DNA of 49,722 nucleotides from IMG/VR virus record IMGVR_UViG_3300049491_000329, positions 1 to 49,722 of that record. One strand, 5' to 3'. The DNA comes from a virus. Below the pieces are notes generated by a model. It was not told the DNA's origin. It was given only the letters and a program-made list of their open reading frames with translations, and ran no database searches. Of this stretch, positions 8,501 through 19,700 are shown piece after piece. Each line of letters starts with the position of its first letter. The first letter of the stretch is position 1. The position numbers and the translations under genes are program-made.

Positions 8501-10153
8501 CAGCACTGTTACGAAGTTTGGCACCGATGTCGCGCTGATCACCCGCCCATATCTTGTGCTGCTAAACACCGGACGAGAGAATGAGAGGGCGTTCACCTTC
8601 ATCAGGCTCCAACTCTCAAGGGGCGCGTTTTTGTGCACGGTGATACTGGCTCGCGGTGTCAGCACGAAAGTATCATCAGGCTCGATTTGTTGAATTGCTT
8701 GCCCGCCGCCATTCACGGCAGCGCTCGCCACGAACACCGTTCCAACCAAATTGGCACTTGCACCAGCCGATACAAAATCGGTGCTCCCAATTAGCACGAT
8801 TTTGTATGTTCGCCCGATTATCAATTTGTCGGCGACAGTGGGCACCGTATTAAGGGTGAAGTTTATCTGCGCAGAGGTAAAAGTTCCAGGCAAAGTCGCA
8901 ACGCCAAGCACACCAGATGAAGAGCCAGTGACGACCAATGTTGTTGCAGAACTGTAAACGAGAGTGAATTCTTCGTACGCTGATCTAGTTGGGTCAGCGT
9001 TAATTGCGCTGATCTCAAGTTGTGTGTTTAAGAGTCTGTCATACGCAAGCGCACCATTTTCTCGTAGGCCAACATCAGTGTACGTGTTGAAATACAAGCC
9101 TGGAGACAGTTCCTCAAGCGTTTGATTCACATACCGGTCAGTGTATGGCGCCGTGACATCACGCCCTCGCCAGCCAGTGTATCCAACAGGCACCGGAACT
9201 GCTGCAGCGATCAGCGCGTCCAGCAGAGCCTCGTAAGAGTTCGGAAGTAGTGGGACGTTAAGAATTGACACGACCGAGTTGAGCGCCGCGGAGCTGGCAG
9301 CATCTGGAGTCAGCAGCAGTTGGGCCGCGATACCATTCATGACGCCCTTCAGTCTGTTCACTGACGAATTTGGATTTGAAATGTCTAATGCCTGCGCCTG
9401 AACCGTGGCCGTAGTTGACGCTATCAGGTTCTCGTTCTGTCTTTCGGTAAACAATGGCGCATAGTTTGCAAGACTTGAAAGCCCAACCACCTTAACATGT
9501 CCTGGCCCAGACACGGTGATCTGAGTCAATGTCACCTGAGTCGCTGGCCCAGTGATGCTCAGCGTATCTGACACAAACCCAAGATTCACAATGACTGGAA
9601 ACGGACCATCCGCCTGGGTGTATTCTCGATTAAAGCGACCGAGGACAGTCGGTTGCGAGCTTACTGTCTGTTTGATCGTGAAGACGTTCGCACCAAGAAC
9701 GTGGTGGAAGTCGTGCCCCTCTAGCAGTGGCTCAGCGAAAATTGCTGAGCCACCTCGCTGCACGAATGCGTCAGAGATCCCCGTGCCTTGAATGCTCTTT
9801 GGGTCAAAAGCGAGAGGTACCAGTGGTAGGTCAGTGTTCTCATCACGACCGACCTTGAAGGCGCCGCGGTTTGCCAGCGGCTGGTCGTTCTTGAACATCT
9901 GGCGGAACACCGGGTTCACGACCTGATGGAGCCCCATCACTGGCGCCGGAACTGGAACGCCGTTCGAGAAGTACGAGTACGGCCAGGCAGCCTTGAGCGT
10001 GGTGTTCGAGAACAGCCGCTCGTCGAAGTGCACGGCCATCGTGTCGAAGAACTTGTAGATCTCAATAACGGAATCGAGTTTGCTGTGGTAGGGCTTGGTA
10101 TCACGGATGAAATCCACCAAGCTCTGCACGTAGATAGAGTTCTTATTTGCCAT
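5543..10153 (-). CDS. large tail protein, probable fibre/baseplate-attached, 1536 aa
   Basis: A very large protein with no enzymatic motif. The N-terminus is compact and carries FIRDTKPYHSKLDSVIEI and FFDTMAVHFDERLF. The remaining ~1400 residues are beta-rich and contain modules with the pattern F-T-I-x-x-G ... F-x-x-G-D-x-F (for example LAFTIVAG...FQPGDKFFIEI), also seen in the 3021-aa protein and in gp6. The start is the ATG at 10153, which overlaps the TGA of the homing endonuclease gene; five extra codons upstream are rejected. DNA for roughly residues 1-118 is GC-rich like the baseplate genes, while the rest is visibly richer in A/T. This suggests a conserved attachment domain joined to an exchanged body, as in receptor-binding fibres. 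It could instead be a peripheral baseplate wedge protein. Confidence 0.75.
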   Translation of the reverse strand: MANKNSIYVQSLVDFIRDTKPYHSKLDSVIEIYKFFDTMAVHFDERLFSNTTLKAAWPYSYFSNGVPVPAPVMGLHQVVNPVFRQMFKNDQPLANRGAFKVGRDENTDLPLVPLAFDPKSIQGTGISDAFVQRGGSAIFAEPLLEGHDFHHVLGANVFTIKQTVSSQPTVLGRFNREYTQADGPFPVIVNLGFVSDTLSITGPATQVTLTQITVSGPGHVKVVGLSSLANYAPLFTERQNENLIASTTATVQAQALDISNPNSSVNRLKGVMNGIAAQLLLTPDAASSAALNSVVSILNVPLLPNSYEALLDALIAAAVPVPVGYTGWRGRDVTAPYTDRYVNQTLEELSPGLYFNTYTDVGLRENGALAYDRLLNTQLEISAINADPTRSAYEEFTLVYSSATTLVVTGSSSGVLGVATLPGTFTSAQINFTLNTVPTVADKLIIGRTYKIVLIGSTDFVSAGASANLVGTVFVASAAVNGGGQAIQQIEPDDTFVLTPRASITVHKNAPLESWSLMKVNALSFSRPVFSSTRYGRVISATSVPNFVTVLDQSFQSGTVTMTATSSASFTLTHSAGSYTAIATVNTPFNDGKLAFTIVAGTAYTFQPGDKFFIEIENPLPVAQDLDLYYGFDVGPYDANDMVYDNVNTSVTEYLKTLDFGWDSRFTSYDLAAMNLQLEPGAVDGVQWRLLAQPDGGDLVLGNYSPTGQANLVYEGAAANPNAPFLFDSVNDVGSDGAWSATDPDVVGDLRLFYANTFRLEYYNSAMGLWVTVDTVQINVPYTNSTHGVSFTIVPASKPFIASTINSSYFQNTIDPFVTETVNGGDVIAWTVVNSPPVQTEPASISGPNTPRLIMHGGSFADTIPASYELTWNAANTYTLTGAYTAGPLNGQQVFAGGLSVNTMASGLSFRDDTLGVHYTIVAGAAGLLPSDTFTFNTYDVKPTYLVHGSISGWQPPAQLDKYYWNGKIGFKLQLPKVVCFEGGIRLDGSPWATSVGTITLNRVRRDAWHAVYKLISHVNGHWTLYRDGKLVGDGSSGVSDEYLSLDTPVGVQGTVLEFLIEADEHLLPIGQNLGVVRTTPGRTPSGSDFVLFERAETDTLSISIKPLDVPHTLALQALAPITTDLRFVDLNVLNGGGVLSNTSPETAVLQGWIPSLLTYRDSSSSIAEFKDPTTSVVVRAAATGEVIGTVSSTGVSPAEPVIFTWDSAFAASYLPLNADATVVTLGSGMDERVLVTMTDNALFLVSGGGLLDDALFSETLTVHVADDTQLLIKQSLAEAVQALIQDGPFGGFLPGYDNTPFDFELGGDPNADDVGYYDAGQALTDYFQQAKTLNAINVPSPTQQALLNDLTALLDPYLIGGIAGTTLESFLTALNAEPVVNYLPGSGSFGVPAVGMGMSVDDTQAQAVGAKIDESMVVIADDLGFPLDLGGFDIGPFDEPVELTAILFSSTLPPVPAPLPAITTYSGLTTPLFVPAPGARIIEISFAADIGAITPAVRLWRPLEPAPVLAAVERVGTRVLRISMPAASEVKVIVG

Positions 10154-10767
10154 CACTTCACCTTGCACGCGTCAAAGTGCCAACGGCGCATTGGCATCAG
10201 CGCGCCAACTTTTCCGCAGTGTGGGCAGGTGCTAAGTGGCATCTGCATTCCCTTTTTCTGAGCAGAGAGACGTTGACCATATTCTGGATCGAGCTTGACA
10301 CCTTGCTTCGAACTAGACATCTTCTCGCATGCCTCCTTCGTGTGTCGCCAGCCGGTCCTTCCAGTTCCGCCAAGGCCGATTGCCCTGCGATGTTCATTGC
10401 TTAGTGGACCACGCGCGCGCGCTTTCTCACCAATCTTCTGCTTGGTCATTGGGCTCACCACCCATCCAGATGATCCCTCACCCCCATCAGTGAGGTTCAA
10501 TAGTGGACCTAGCCCCAAATCCTTACGACCATATTTTGCAATGGCTTCCTCTTCCACGAGATGCGCCAGCTCTTCATCAACACCGCTGATCAGGTACTTG
10601 ATTACTGGTTCAATCCCCAACTTTTTCATCGATGAAAGCCGATGAGTGAACGGATGCATGTCCTTGCGCTTGAGATGCACTTCCACGCGCCGCCCCGTCC
10701 CCTTGCCGACATAGATTGGTTCCTGACGGCTAGGGTCAATGTAGAGGTATGTGTAGAACTCACTCAT
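10153..10767 (-). CDS. GIY-YIG homing endonuclease with NUMOD3 repeats and C-terminal zinc finger, 204 aa
   Basis: The N-terminus carries a GIY-YIG variant: Y-T-Y-L-Y (5-9) and I-Y-V-G-K-G (18-23), followed by R26/R27 and a candidate catalytic Glu in VEEEAIAKYG. Residues ~104-165 hold NUMOD3-like DNA-binding repeats (MTKQKIGEKARARG, SNEHRRAIG, HTKEACEKMSSSKQG). The C-terminus is a C2HC zinc finger: Cys181, Cys184, His197, Cys201. Such free-standing endonucleases cut phages lacking the insertion and spread by repair. It overlaps the 3021-aa gene by 8 bases and the 1536-aa gene by 1-3 bases, so it sits between two giant tail genes without breaking either. Its DNA is less GC-rich than the gene upstream. 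Confidence 0.85.
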   Translation of the reverse strand: MSEFYTYLYIDPSRQEPIYVGKGTGRRVEVHLKRKDMHPFTHRLSSMKKLGIEPVIKYLISGVDEELAHLVEEEAIAKYGRKDLGLGPLLNLTDGGEGSSGWVVSPMTKQKIGEKARARGPLSNEHRRAIGLGGTGRTGWRHTKEACEKMSSSKQGVKLDPEYGQRLSAQKKGMQMPLSTCPHCGKVGALMPMRRWHFDACKVK

Positions 10768-13700
10768 ATGTTGGGACGACTGGGGCAGAAGTTACCACCT
10801 TGATGCTGTATGCAGAGAGGCGAGATGTTTTGAAAATGTCTGTTAGTTCGTATTGGGCGGCACAGATGTCCTCGAGCACGGCGAAGAAGAGTTCGTTGAT
10901 TTGCTGCACTTTGGCCTGGTTCCAGATCTTGGTCAAGGTGTTCCGCGCGTTGCTTGCCGTGCTGAACCACGTGTCACTCTGGTTGAAGTCCAGGAAAGTC
11001 ATGTAGTCAGGCACTGGGGTTGCCCCGCTATCGTCCACCAGCTTGGTATTTAGGACGGTGAACAGCAGCGTCGAAAGCACCAAGTCCGTCGGCGCCAGAA
11101 CCTGATCCTGACCGAAGCCGAACTGGGTGCGCGTGCCGTTCCGCTCGTCGTACGACGCGCGAGCTGGCGATGGAAGCTGGTTCCCAGCGGTGTCTTGAGC
11201 GCACGCGGTGTTCACCATAGTGTTCCACAGCTGCTCTGGAATCTTGGTGCGCTGCCCTGGACGAATCAGCGTCCACTCCACGTGTGTATCCTTCAGGTCG
11301 AGCCCTTCTGGATCGTCGCGCAGCGTGAAGTTCCGCGTGAAGCGGAGCTTGAACGTGTCGTCCTTGGTGACCACGTACGACAGGCCGCTGATCGTGATCG
11401 CGTCGTACCGGTACTCGTCGCCTACCGTGCCCGCGCCAATCAGGTGCTGGAACGTAAGGTACTGCGATGGCCCTTCGGTCAGCAGCTCGGTGATGGCCTT
11501 CACGGACAGGTTCTTGCCACGAGCGGCAGTCGAGCGACCCTGTACCCAGAAGTAGTACTTGGTCGTGCTGATCGAGCCGTCGCTGTCGCGCTGCGGCACC
11601 GACACGTACTGGTAGTCGGACTTGTACTGGCGTTGGATCAGCAGGTTCTCTTTCACCGCTGGATCGAATGAGAGCTCCTCAGCGCTTGGGCTGTACGCCC
11701 GCACGATCACCGTGACCGCGTGGCCTTGGGTGACGGTGAGCACCGTGAGAACACTGCCAACCAACGTGTACGTGCCAGCGAGCTGGGCAACGCCGTTCAC
11801 GTACACCGAGACGCGATCAAGCGTGATGCCAGTCGCGAGCGTGAACGCCACGTTCCCGGTCGTTTCAGCGACGGAGTTCAGCACTGTGTTCTGGAGCTCA
11901 GTCCAGTCTTCCCAGGCTGTCTGGTACTTGTTGATCACGGTGCCGTCGTTCAGCGTGTACGTGCCACCACCATCAGCGGCGTCCTTGACGACGGCGACTG
12001 AGACTTGGGATGGCGCGTCGAACTCGCCGACGTACGGGAAGTACTCGCTGTTCGGAACACGGCTGTCAGCATCGAGCTGCGCCTGTGTCGGCACGCTCCA
12101 AGCACGCCAACCCACGCCATTGTTCGTCACATTCAGCGGGTCGTTGCTGAACTCGGACGGGTCGAACACCAGGTTGTCTGGATCGCTCAGCACGGCAATC
12201 AACTCGATTGGAGCCGCGTCGCGCATTGTGATCAGGCTGTTCAGGGTGCCAGTGATGAGTGAGAGCAGAACCGCGGTGTCGTACGTGCCGGCACTGGTGG
12301 CCTTCACGGTCAGGCGCAGGCCGAAGTCGGACAGGTCATATACGAACTGGTCACCAACGGCGGTCGTGAACGTTGCACCAAAGTTCGCTGGAGCTGGGAC
12401 AGCTGGAGCGGCGGCAACACCTGCAACCGGAGTCAGGAACTGGTTGAAGTCGTACAGTGAGCCGAACAGTGACGAGCCACCATCAACGATCGACACTGAG
12501 GTCGTGGCGAACGCGTACAGGTCGCCGTCAATCAGCTCGAACGGAGCACCAGCAAGCTGGGTGTTGATCTGGCTGACCAAGGCAGAGAAGGTGGTTGCGT
12601 TGCTGCCAAGCACTGACACCACGAACGGCGTGCCGTCAAGGGTGACCGTGAAGTTGTACGTGGTTGCTGGCACCAGCCCAGTTGGGTCATCGCCGAACTT
12701 GACCGAGCCGAACTGTGCGACTTGGTACGCACGAGCAGCAGCGACTGCGTCTGAACCGCCATTGATGCCGCGGTCGTTCCGGATCTGGATGACTTGGCTC
12801 TCACCGCTGTCATCTTCGGTGACACGAAGGTACGTGGCAACGTCGTACTGCTCGACGAGCAACCCGTTCGCGTCACGCAGTTGGGTTGCTACTGGTGGCG
12901 AAGCCGCGCTGAAGACGAGTGGGCCGACCTTGTCCGTCCAAGCGGTGACTGCCAGGCTAACGTCAGCCGTGAGGCCGCCGTACGCGCTGGCGAGTGGGAA
13001 CGCCGCGCCAATCAGGTTCTTGGTGATGGCACCGGTGATCAGGTACTCTGAGAGAGGGCGGGTCGCGTTCGCGTCCTGCTGCCACGCGCCGAGTCGCATA
13101 CCAGTCACGATGCCGTGATCGCTGAACAACCCTTCGGTCAGAACCGCCAGGCCTGGCGTTGTGAACTGCAGCACCCCACCAGTCGCACCAAGCAACGCCG
13201 GGTGCGCGGCCTCGAGCGGCACGCCAGCACGGCTCCAAGCGATTGGGCGCACGTACCAAGCACGTTCACGAGCGTACGTCTTCGCGCCGTACACGGTGCC
13301 GTCGGCCTTGGTGTACGGGTTCAGATCAGCGTCACCGGCATCTAGTGCGGCTTGCGCGTCGTACTCGGAAGGTGGCACCGCGCTCTCGACCCACTCAACC
13401 ACGTCGACCGTGGCGAAGTCGGCCAGCGTGCCCCAACGGGACAGGCGCTCGTCGATCGCGTTGAAGATCACTTGGTCGCTGTACGGCAGGTACGACAGGT
13501 TCGTCGTGTCCCACCAGACGCGGCCAACTTCCTTGGCACCCCACGTCCGCAGCGGATCGTAGTTCGCGTTCCCGCTGACCAGCGTGCTGAAGTTGTACCG
13601 AGCTGGGTCCAGCTCGCTGATCACGTTCACGCTCTCAAGCGCGGCAGGCGTGTGCTGCCCAATCGCTGGGTGCCACTCTGGAATCTCTTCGATCAGCTCG

Positions 13701-16700
13701 GCACTCACGTAGTTGAAGAGCTTGACTGGGTTGAACTTCGGCGTGGCTGGGCCGTACCCAGTGACGACGAGTGTACCGCCTGTTGTGACCTTGATTGTTG
13801 TGCCGTTCAGTTGGGTGACCACTGCGGTGCCAGTGGTCACCAGCTTGTCAGCAACGAATGGCAGTGTGATGACGTCGCCTGCGAGAACAAGTGCCCTGCT
13901 GTACGTGCCAGCGACCTGCGCCTCGAATGAGGTCTCACCGTCGAGGTCGTCGATCGAGAACCAACGGCTCTCGTCATCAGCCTGAACGATCGTGAAGGTC
14001 TCGTACCCAGTCACCGAACTCGGATCGAAGATCAGCTTGGTGAACTGCTGCACCGTGTCGTTCACCGACAGCTTGAGCTCAGGGAAGATCTTGGAGCGTG
14101 AGTCGCCGTACTCAGCGACCTTGTACGCCCAGTACTCGTCGATCTTGGCGTCCTCGAAGCGGTCGTTGTTCAGGAACGCGTCGATGGAGGCGTTCGTGCC
14201 CTTCATCTGGATGAGGCCACGCCAGAAGTTGAACTGCGTGCGCTCGTTCAGGTCGAGGTTCGACATGTACTCCTTGAGCGAGAAGCCCAAGAGCGCCAGG
14301 GCGTGACGGGTAGACAGCTCGTCCTCGTACACGTGGTCGGTGTCGTAGTACCGCGCGACCTTGTCGGTGCTGGCCTTCAGGTTCTGCTTGACCTCATCAC
14401 CAACCAGGTAGTGACCACCGAACTCTGGGCGCAGGGTCTGAGCGGCCTGGCGCCGGCCGTTGAGCTTCACGGTGGCGATGCGAGCGCCAGAGAACGGGTC
14501 GTACAGCAAGCCACTGTTCGTGCTTGGCGACGACAGGTTGCTGAACACGAACAGGTGCTCGTACTCGTTGAGCTGCGCGTGCGCCGAGAACATTGGCACG
14601 TTCGCGCTGATCATTGACTTCTCACGACCGCGGAGGATCGTCAGCGCGTCAGTGTCGATCTTGACGCCCAACGTGTCGAACACGCCTGGGTGGCCAGTCA
14701 CGTCGAACAGCGCGGTGTCGAAGAACCGGCTCATCAGGCCGATGTCGTGTGTCAGCCAGACACGGTCCATAAATGGGTTGCACACGTGCCCCTCACCGAG
14801 GGCGATGCCAGTGTACACGCGGTCGATCAGCTTCTCGATCTCGAGCTGCCACGAGCGAACGCGGCCGGTGGCGAGATCGATGTTCTGGATGCCGTCATCG
14901 TTGAAGCGCCAGCCTTGGTCGTACACGTACTGGCTGTACCCGAACAGCACGTCAACGACGGCTTGCAAGCCAACCACGGTGATTGGTAGCACGGTGTTCA
15001 CGGTGCCGGTGATCAGCGTCGGCTGGTACCAAGGCAGGTCAGTGTGCTCCTTGTTCAGCGCATAGAACGAGACTTGGCTCGAGGCGGTGTTGTACGTGTA
15101 GTACGAGACGTCCAGGTGACGGGAGTTGTACCCCTCAATCCGGAAGGTCCAGTCGCTGGCGTCGGAGCTGGCGATCACGTTCCCGTACTTGTCGAGCTTA
15201 GACGCGCCAATCTGCACGACCGTGACACGCAGCCCTTGAACCCAAAGGTCCTTGGCGTACGAGGAGCGCTTGAACCGCAGATCGTATGCGGAGGCTGGGA
15301 TCGCCTCACCGTCATCAAACAGGCGCAGGTCGTCAGTGGCAACAAGGCCTCCCGCACGGTAGCCAAGGTTCACGTCCCAGCCCCTGTACGCCTTGAGCGC
15401 GTACCCTTGAGAGGTGTCAATCGACGAGGCGCGCAGCGCGTTCGTGAATGTCTGACCGAAGCCAAGGAACCGAGCGTACGTCGCTTGGTTCAGCGTCGCG
15501 GTGAACGGGCCGGTGCCATCAGCGACGATGTGGAAGTAGTCACCAACGCGGAACGGCTTGCCCTCGTCCTCAAGGCGCAGGCCAGTCAGCGTGTACCCAG
15601 CACCGGTGATGGTCGTGGTAACACCTTCATCGGCGTGACCAATGATCAGGCCGCCGGCCGTCTTGATCGTGAACGACTGCTTGCGGGTAGCGGTGTACCC
15701 ATCGTGAACGATCACGAGGTCGGCACCGGGCCCGGTGACAGAGGCCAGGGTGAGCGGAGCACGTGTAGTCGGCGCGATTGGGTCTCCGTGCAGGCGGAAG
15801 CGTGGGTGACCAGGCACCGCGAGGTCGAAGCCATCGTACAGAATGTCATCGATCTCAACCCACTCAAAGCCCCAGCAGTTCCCAAGGAACGACAGTGGAT
15901 CCTTGCGGAACAGGGCGCGAGCAAGCGAGTACCGGTACTCGATCGACTTCTGCCACACCGTCTCAACTGGCGACCCCTCGCCAAACAAGTACGCTTTGGA
16001 CGGGTTAGGCGGCAGCGTAGTAGTGATGGCGTTTACTGACCAAGGGAACACCGAGTTTACATACGGTGGCAACAATGCCTCTCGCCGCGTGTCAATTGAC
16101 AGCTTGAGAGATGGTCGAGCGAGCTGGATCATCGTCCACATCGCGGTCTTCCAACCGCGCACCTGCTCAAATGGCGCTGGATCCACGTTCAGAGTAGTGA
16201 CAGTTTGGCTCAGCCACCAGTTCGTGCTTGAGTACAACAATCCATCAGTTACCGTCACCACAAGGTTCTGCACCAGCGGGGCTGTCGACCTGGCCCACCC
16301 GCCTGAAGCAACAACCCACAGGCCGTTATTTGCCTGTGACAGCTCAGAAACGAGCAGCACGGTTTGCCCAGCCGCAAGGACAACCCCGTCAATGACTGGC
16401 AGTCCCGCAAGAACGGTGATTAGTGGTGCTGGAGAGTACAGCACCGCATTGGCCGTCACGCCTGTGATGAAACCCCCTGCAGCCACATCACTTGGTGTTA
16501 CTGGAGCGGCCCAAAGAGCGTCCCACCCTAACGGCTTGACGGTGTTTCCAACTAACTTCCATGGTTCGAGATTTGGCCGAGCCGTTGGAACAACGCCTGG
16601 TACGGAGGATTGGTGCGCCCTTAACAGACGGTACCAGCGTGCTGGTACCGTCGGGCTTGACAGTGACGCAGTTTGGGTGATGCCCAATGAAGAGTAGTTC

Positions 16701-19700
16701 CAAGTGAAGGCATCACCGCTCACATAGTCCGGGGCAGTTTGATCATACCCATTCACGGCTGACCAGGCAGCGAGCTCGTGCTCGAGTTGTTGTGACAACG
16801 GCCCATCTAGGGCGTTGTCAACCGCGCTCGTGTTGAAGTACGAACGATGGTGCGGATTGATCCCGACAAACAGGCGCTGTTCAACGGTAAGTATGAGGTC
16901 GTTCAAAATGCCAGCTGGGTCAAACGTCACCCACGGAGCAAGTGGATTTGGCTCGTTCACCCACAGCGCCCCGTCCCAAACTGACAGAACATTCGATCCG
17001 CGGTTGAACCAAAACTGACCAACCTCAGCACTAGCCGGGGAGCTGAACTCATCACTGATCACGTTGAAGATCTTGATCTGGGCGCCTGGTTGGGCCCAGA
17101 GTTGACCCTTGTATGGCAGGGCGGGTGGAACCCCGGTCAGCGAGCCTATCACGGGGGTCAATGAATTGTCAGAGCGCTTGATCAGCAACCCTGGAGAGTA
17201 CAGCCGGTCCAGGAAGTCCTGTGAGTTCACGTACAGCGGCGAGGCGTGCCCGTCGTGGTGACGCAACAGTGTCACGCCAAGCTCGTTGTCGAAGTACCGT
17301 GATGGGGCGACCAGTGGTGCTACGCCGAGCTGCGGCAGCGTGCTTGGGAAGCCAGCAACTGGGGACGTCGTGTCGTACAGCACCGAGCGAACCTCGTAGT
17401 CCTTGACGCGCTGCGTAAGCAGGAAGTCCAGGAGCTGGCTGGTGTCGGATGGGGAGACGAGCACCTCAACCTTGCTGACGTACTGCATCAGCTCGCGCAC
17501 GTACGCATCTACCAGCGAGTTCAGCGCGGCCTCGTACTCGCGCTGGGCTAGGTCGATCATCGAGGACGGGGTGATGTCCCGCTGCATTAGCAGCGCGGCA
17601 AGCAGGTTCTGCTGCTCTGACCACAGCTTGATCGAGCCTCCGAACGCCCGGTCCTCTGGCGTTGAGTCCAGCTGGTTTGCAAGCACGCCACGGAAATGGC
17701 TGTACAGCGTGCCTTCAGGCACCTCTTCGCCGTTGTCCGCCGCGACGTTGTTGAAGAACATCCGTGGCACTTGCCAAGCACCAACCTTGTTCGTGTCTGC
17801 TGGTTCACCACCAAACAGGTCGTACAATGCAGCGTTGCCGTCGCGGTACACGTACCGTGTAGTCTCGAAGTTCCCGAGCCGGAAGGTGAAGGTGTCGCCC
17901 GACGCGAAAGGCGTGCCGCCCGCCGTGATGGTGCAGTTGAACAGGCCATTCGAGTACGGCACGCCGACAGTGATCACGTCGTATGGCGCTGGAATAACCT
18001 TGGTCTTCGAGCCACCGATACTGAAGGTCGTGCTGTCGTTTGCGGTGAGCGTCCAGATCTGCTGCGCGCTGAATGGGTCGGAACCAGGTGTCACGACCAG
18101 CGTGCCGTTACCAGTGCCACCGTACTCTTGGTCTACGACCGTTGCTTGCGAGTACCCAGGGTGCCAGATCGTTTTCAGCGAGCTGTTCGCCTTGTAGAAC
18201 AGCAAGGTGTTCTCGCCCTCGAGCAGCCCGTGGTTGAACAGGAAGTCCGATGAGGTGTTCGTGCTGTGCTTGACACGGCGCTGCAGCGCGACGTCGATTT
18301 GAGCCGTTGGGTCCTCAGCGTAGAAGAAGATCGAGGAGACTTGACGTGCGTGGTGGCCGTCGTACCGGTACAGGTCGAACAGGGGTGCTTGGTTGAACTC
18401 GGACTTGACCTGCTCATAGAACGTGGCGGTCGGGTCAGCACCATCAGAAGGCAGGCCATCAGCGCCGACGTACCGGTTCAGCTGCGTGCTGGCGGTGTAC
18501 TCGATGATTGGGCGTGTAGCTTGAATGACCTTGGCAAGATCAACGCCGAGTGTGACCAGGTCGGTACCCTTGGCCCAGAAGTTCGTCTCTTGCCAGTCAG
18601 TGGTGTTGCTGACCGTGGCCGCCACGTCTTGTGCCCAGCCCCAGCCTGGGAACGTCGCGTACGACACCCACATCGTGTTTGCGTTCGCACCTTCACGCAC
18701 CCAGACACGGGCGCCAACGGCTGCCGTTGTGGTGTCAAAGTCAGAAGCCCGCACCCAAGTGCCAGGCTTGACGATGTAGATCCCCTGCGCGGTGTTTGTA
18801 CCGTCCTTGATCAGAACACGATCGTTCTCTTGCAGCACGACACCGCCAATGGTCTGATACGTGTCAAGGCTGTTCACCGCTTGGAACTTGCCCTTGACGC
18901 CCGGGCCGACCGACACTGGCGTCACGGCGTACGTGCTGCTGATGAACGGTGCGGTGATGCTGAACGTGTCGCCAGCCGCGAAGTCCTCGTACCCCAGTGG
19001 GAAGCCAACGCCATCAAGCACGATGTCGCGCACGATGTTGAATGAGAGAATAGTTCCCCTTGACGCGATCGAGAATGAGAAACTCTGGGTGTGAGTAGGC
19101 CATGGCCCTGGGAAGGGCACAACAGGCGGTACTGGCAGAGTGAAAGGCCCCTGCAGGTCTTCGCCAACGCCAAAGCCGACCAGCGGGCCGGTGGCTTGTA
19201 CTGTGAACTGCGTGCTCGAGATGAACGTGATCACCCAAGTTTGGGCGTACAGGCCCGTGCCAGTCGGCACGAATGGCAAGTCTGAAGGGACTGAGGCAGC
19301 TCGAACGTTCGGCTTGTCCAGATCAGTCAGCAACGGTGCGGCGATGGTGTAGTACTCTGGCGCGTTCGTCGGGTTCCACGCCATCGACGGCGTGTTTGGC
19401 AGTGCGTTTGCGATCCAGTAGTAGTTGAAGAAGTTCGTGAACTTATCGAACGTGATCGGCGGCGAGTAATTGTTCCCTTGCGAGTACAACCATGATGACT
19501 GATCGGTGCTGACACCAAGAACCTCGGCCTTGCGGATCAGATCTTGTGGCGTGAACGAGTACGTCTCGGTGCCGACCTTGAAGGACATCACGGGGATCAG
19601 GGCGTTCACATCACGTTCAACAGTTGCCTGTGGAACCTTGGGGGTACGATCGTCCGGCGACGCCGGCTTGCGACCAACATACCCGTACAACGGAACGGCC

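Noticed and set aside
11622-13118. Long open frame (498 codons) on the plus strand opposite the 3021-aa gene
   Set aside because: Ser/Thr/Val-rich shadow frame, no promoter or ribosome site, entirely inside a continuous minus-strand gene.
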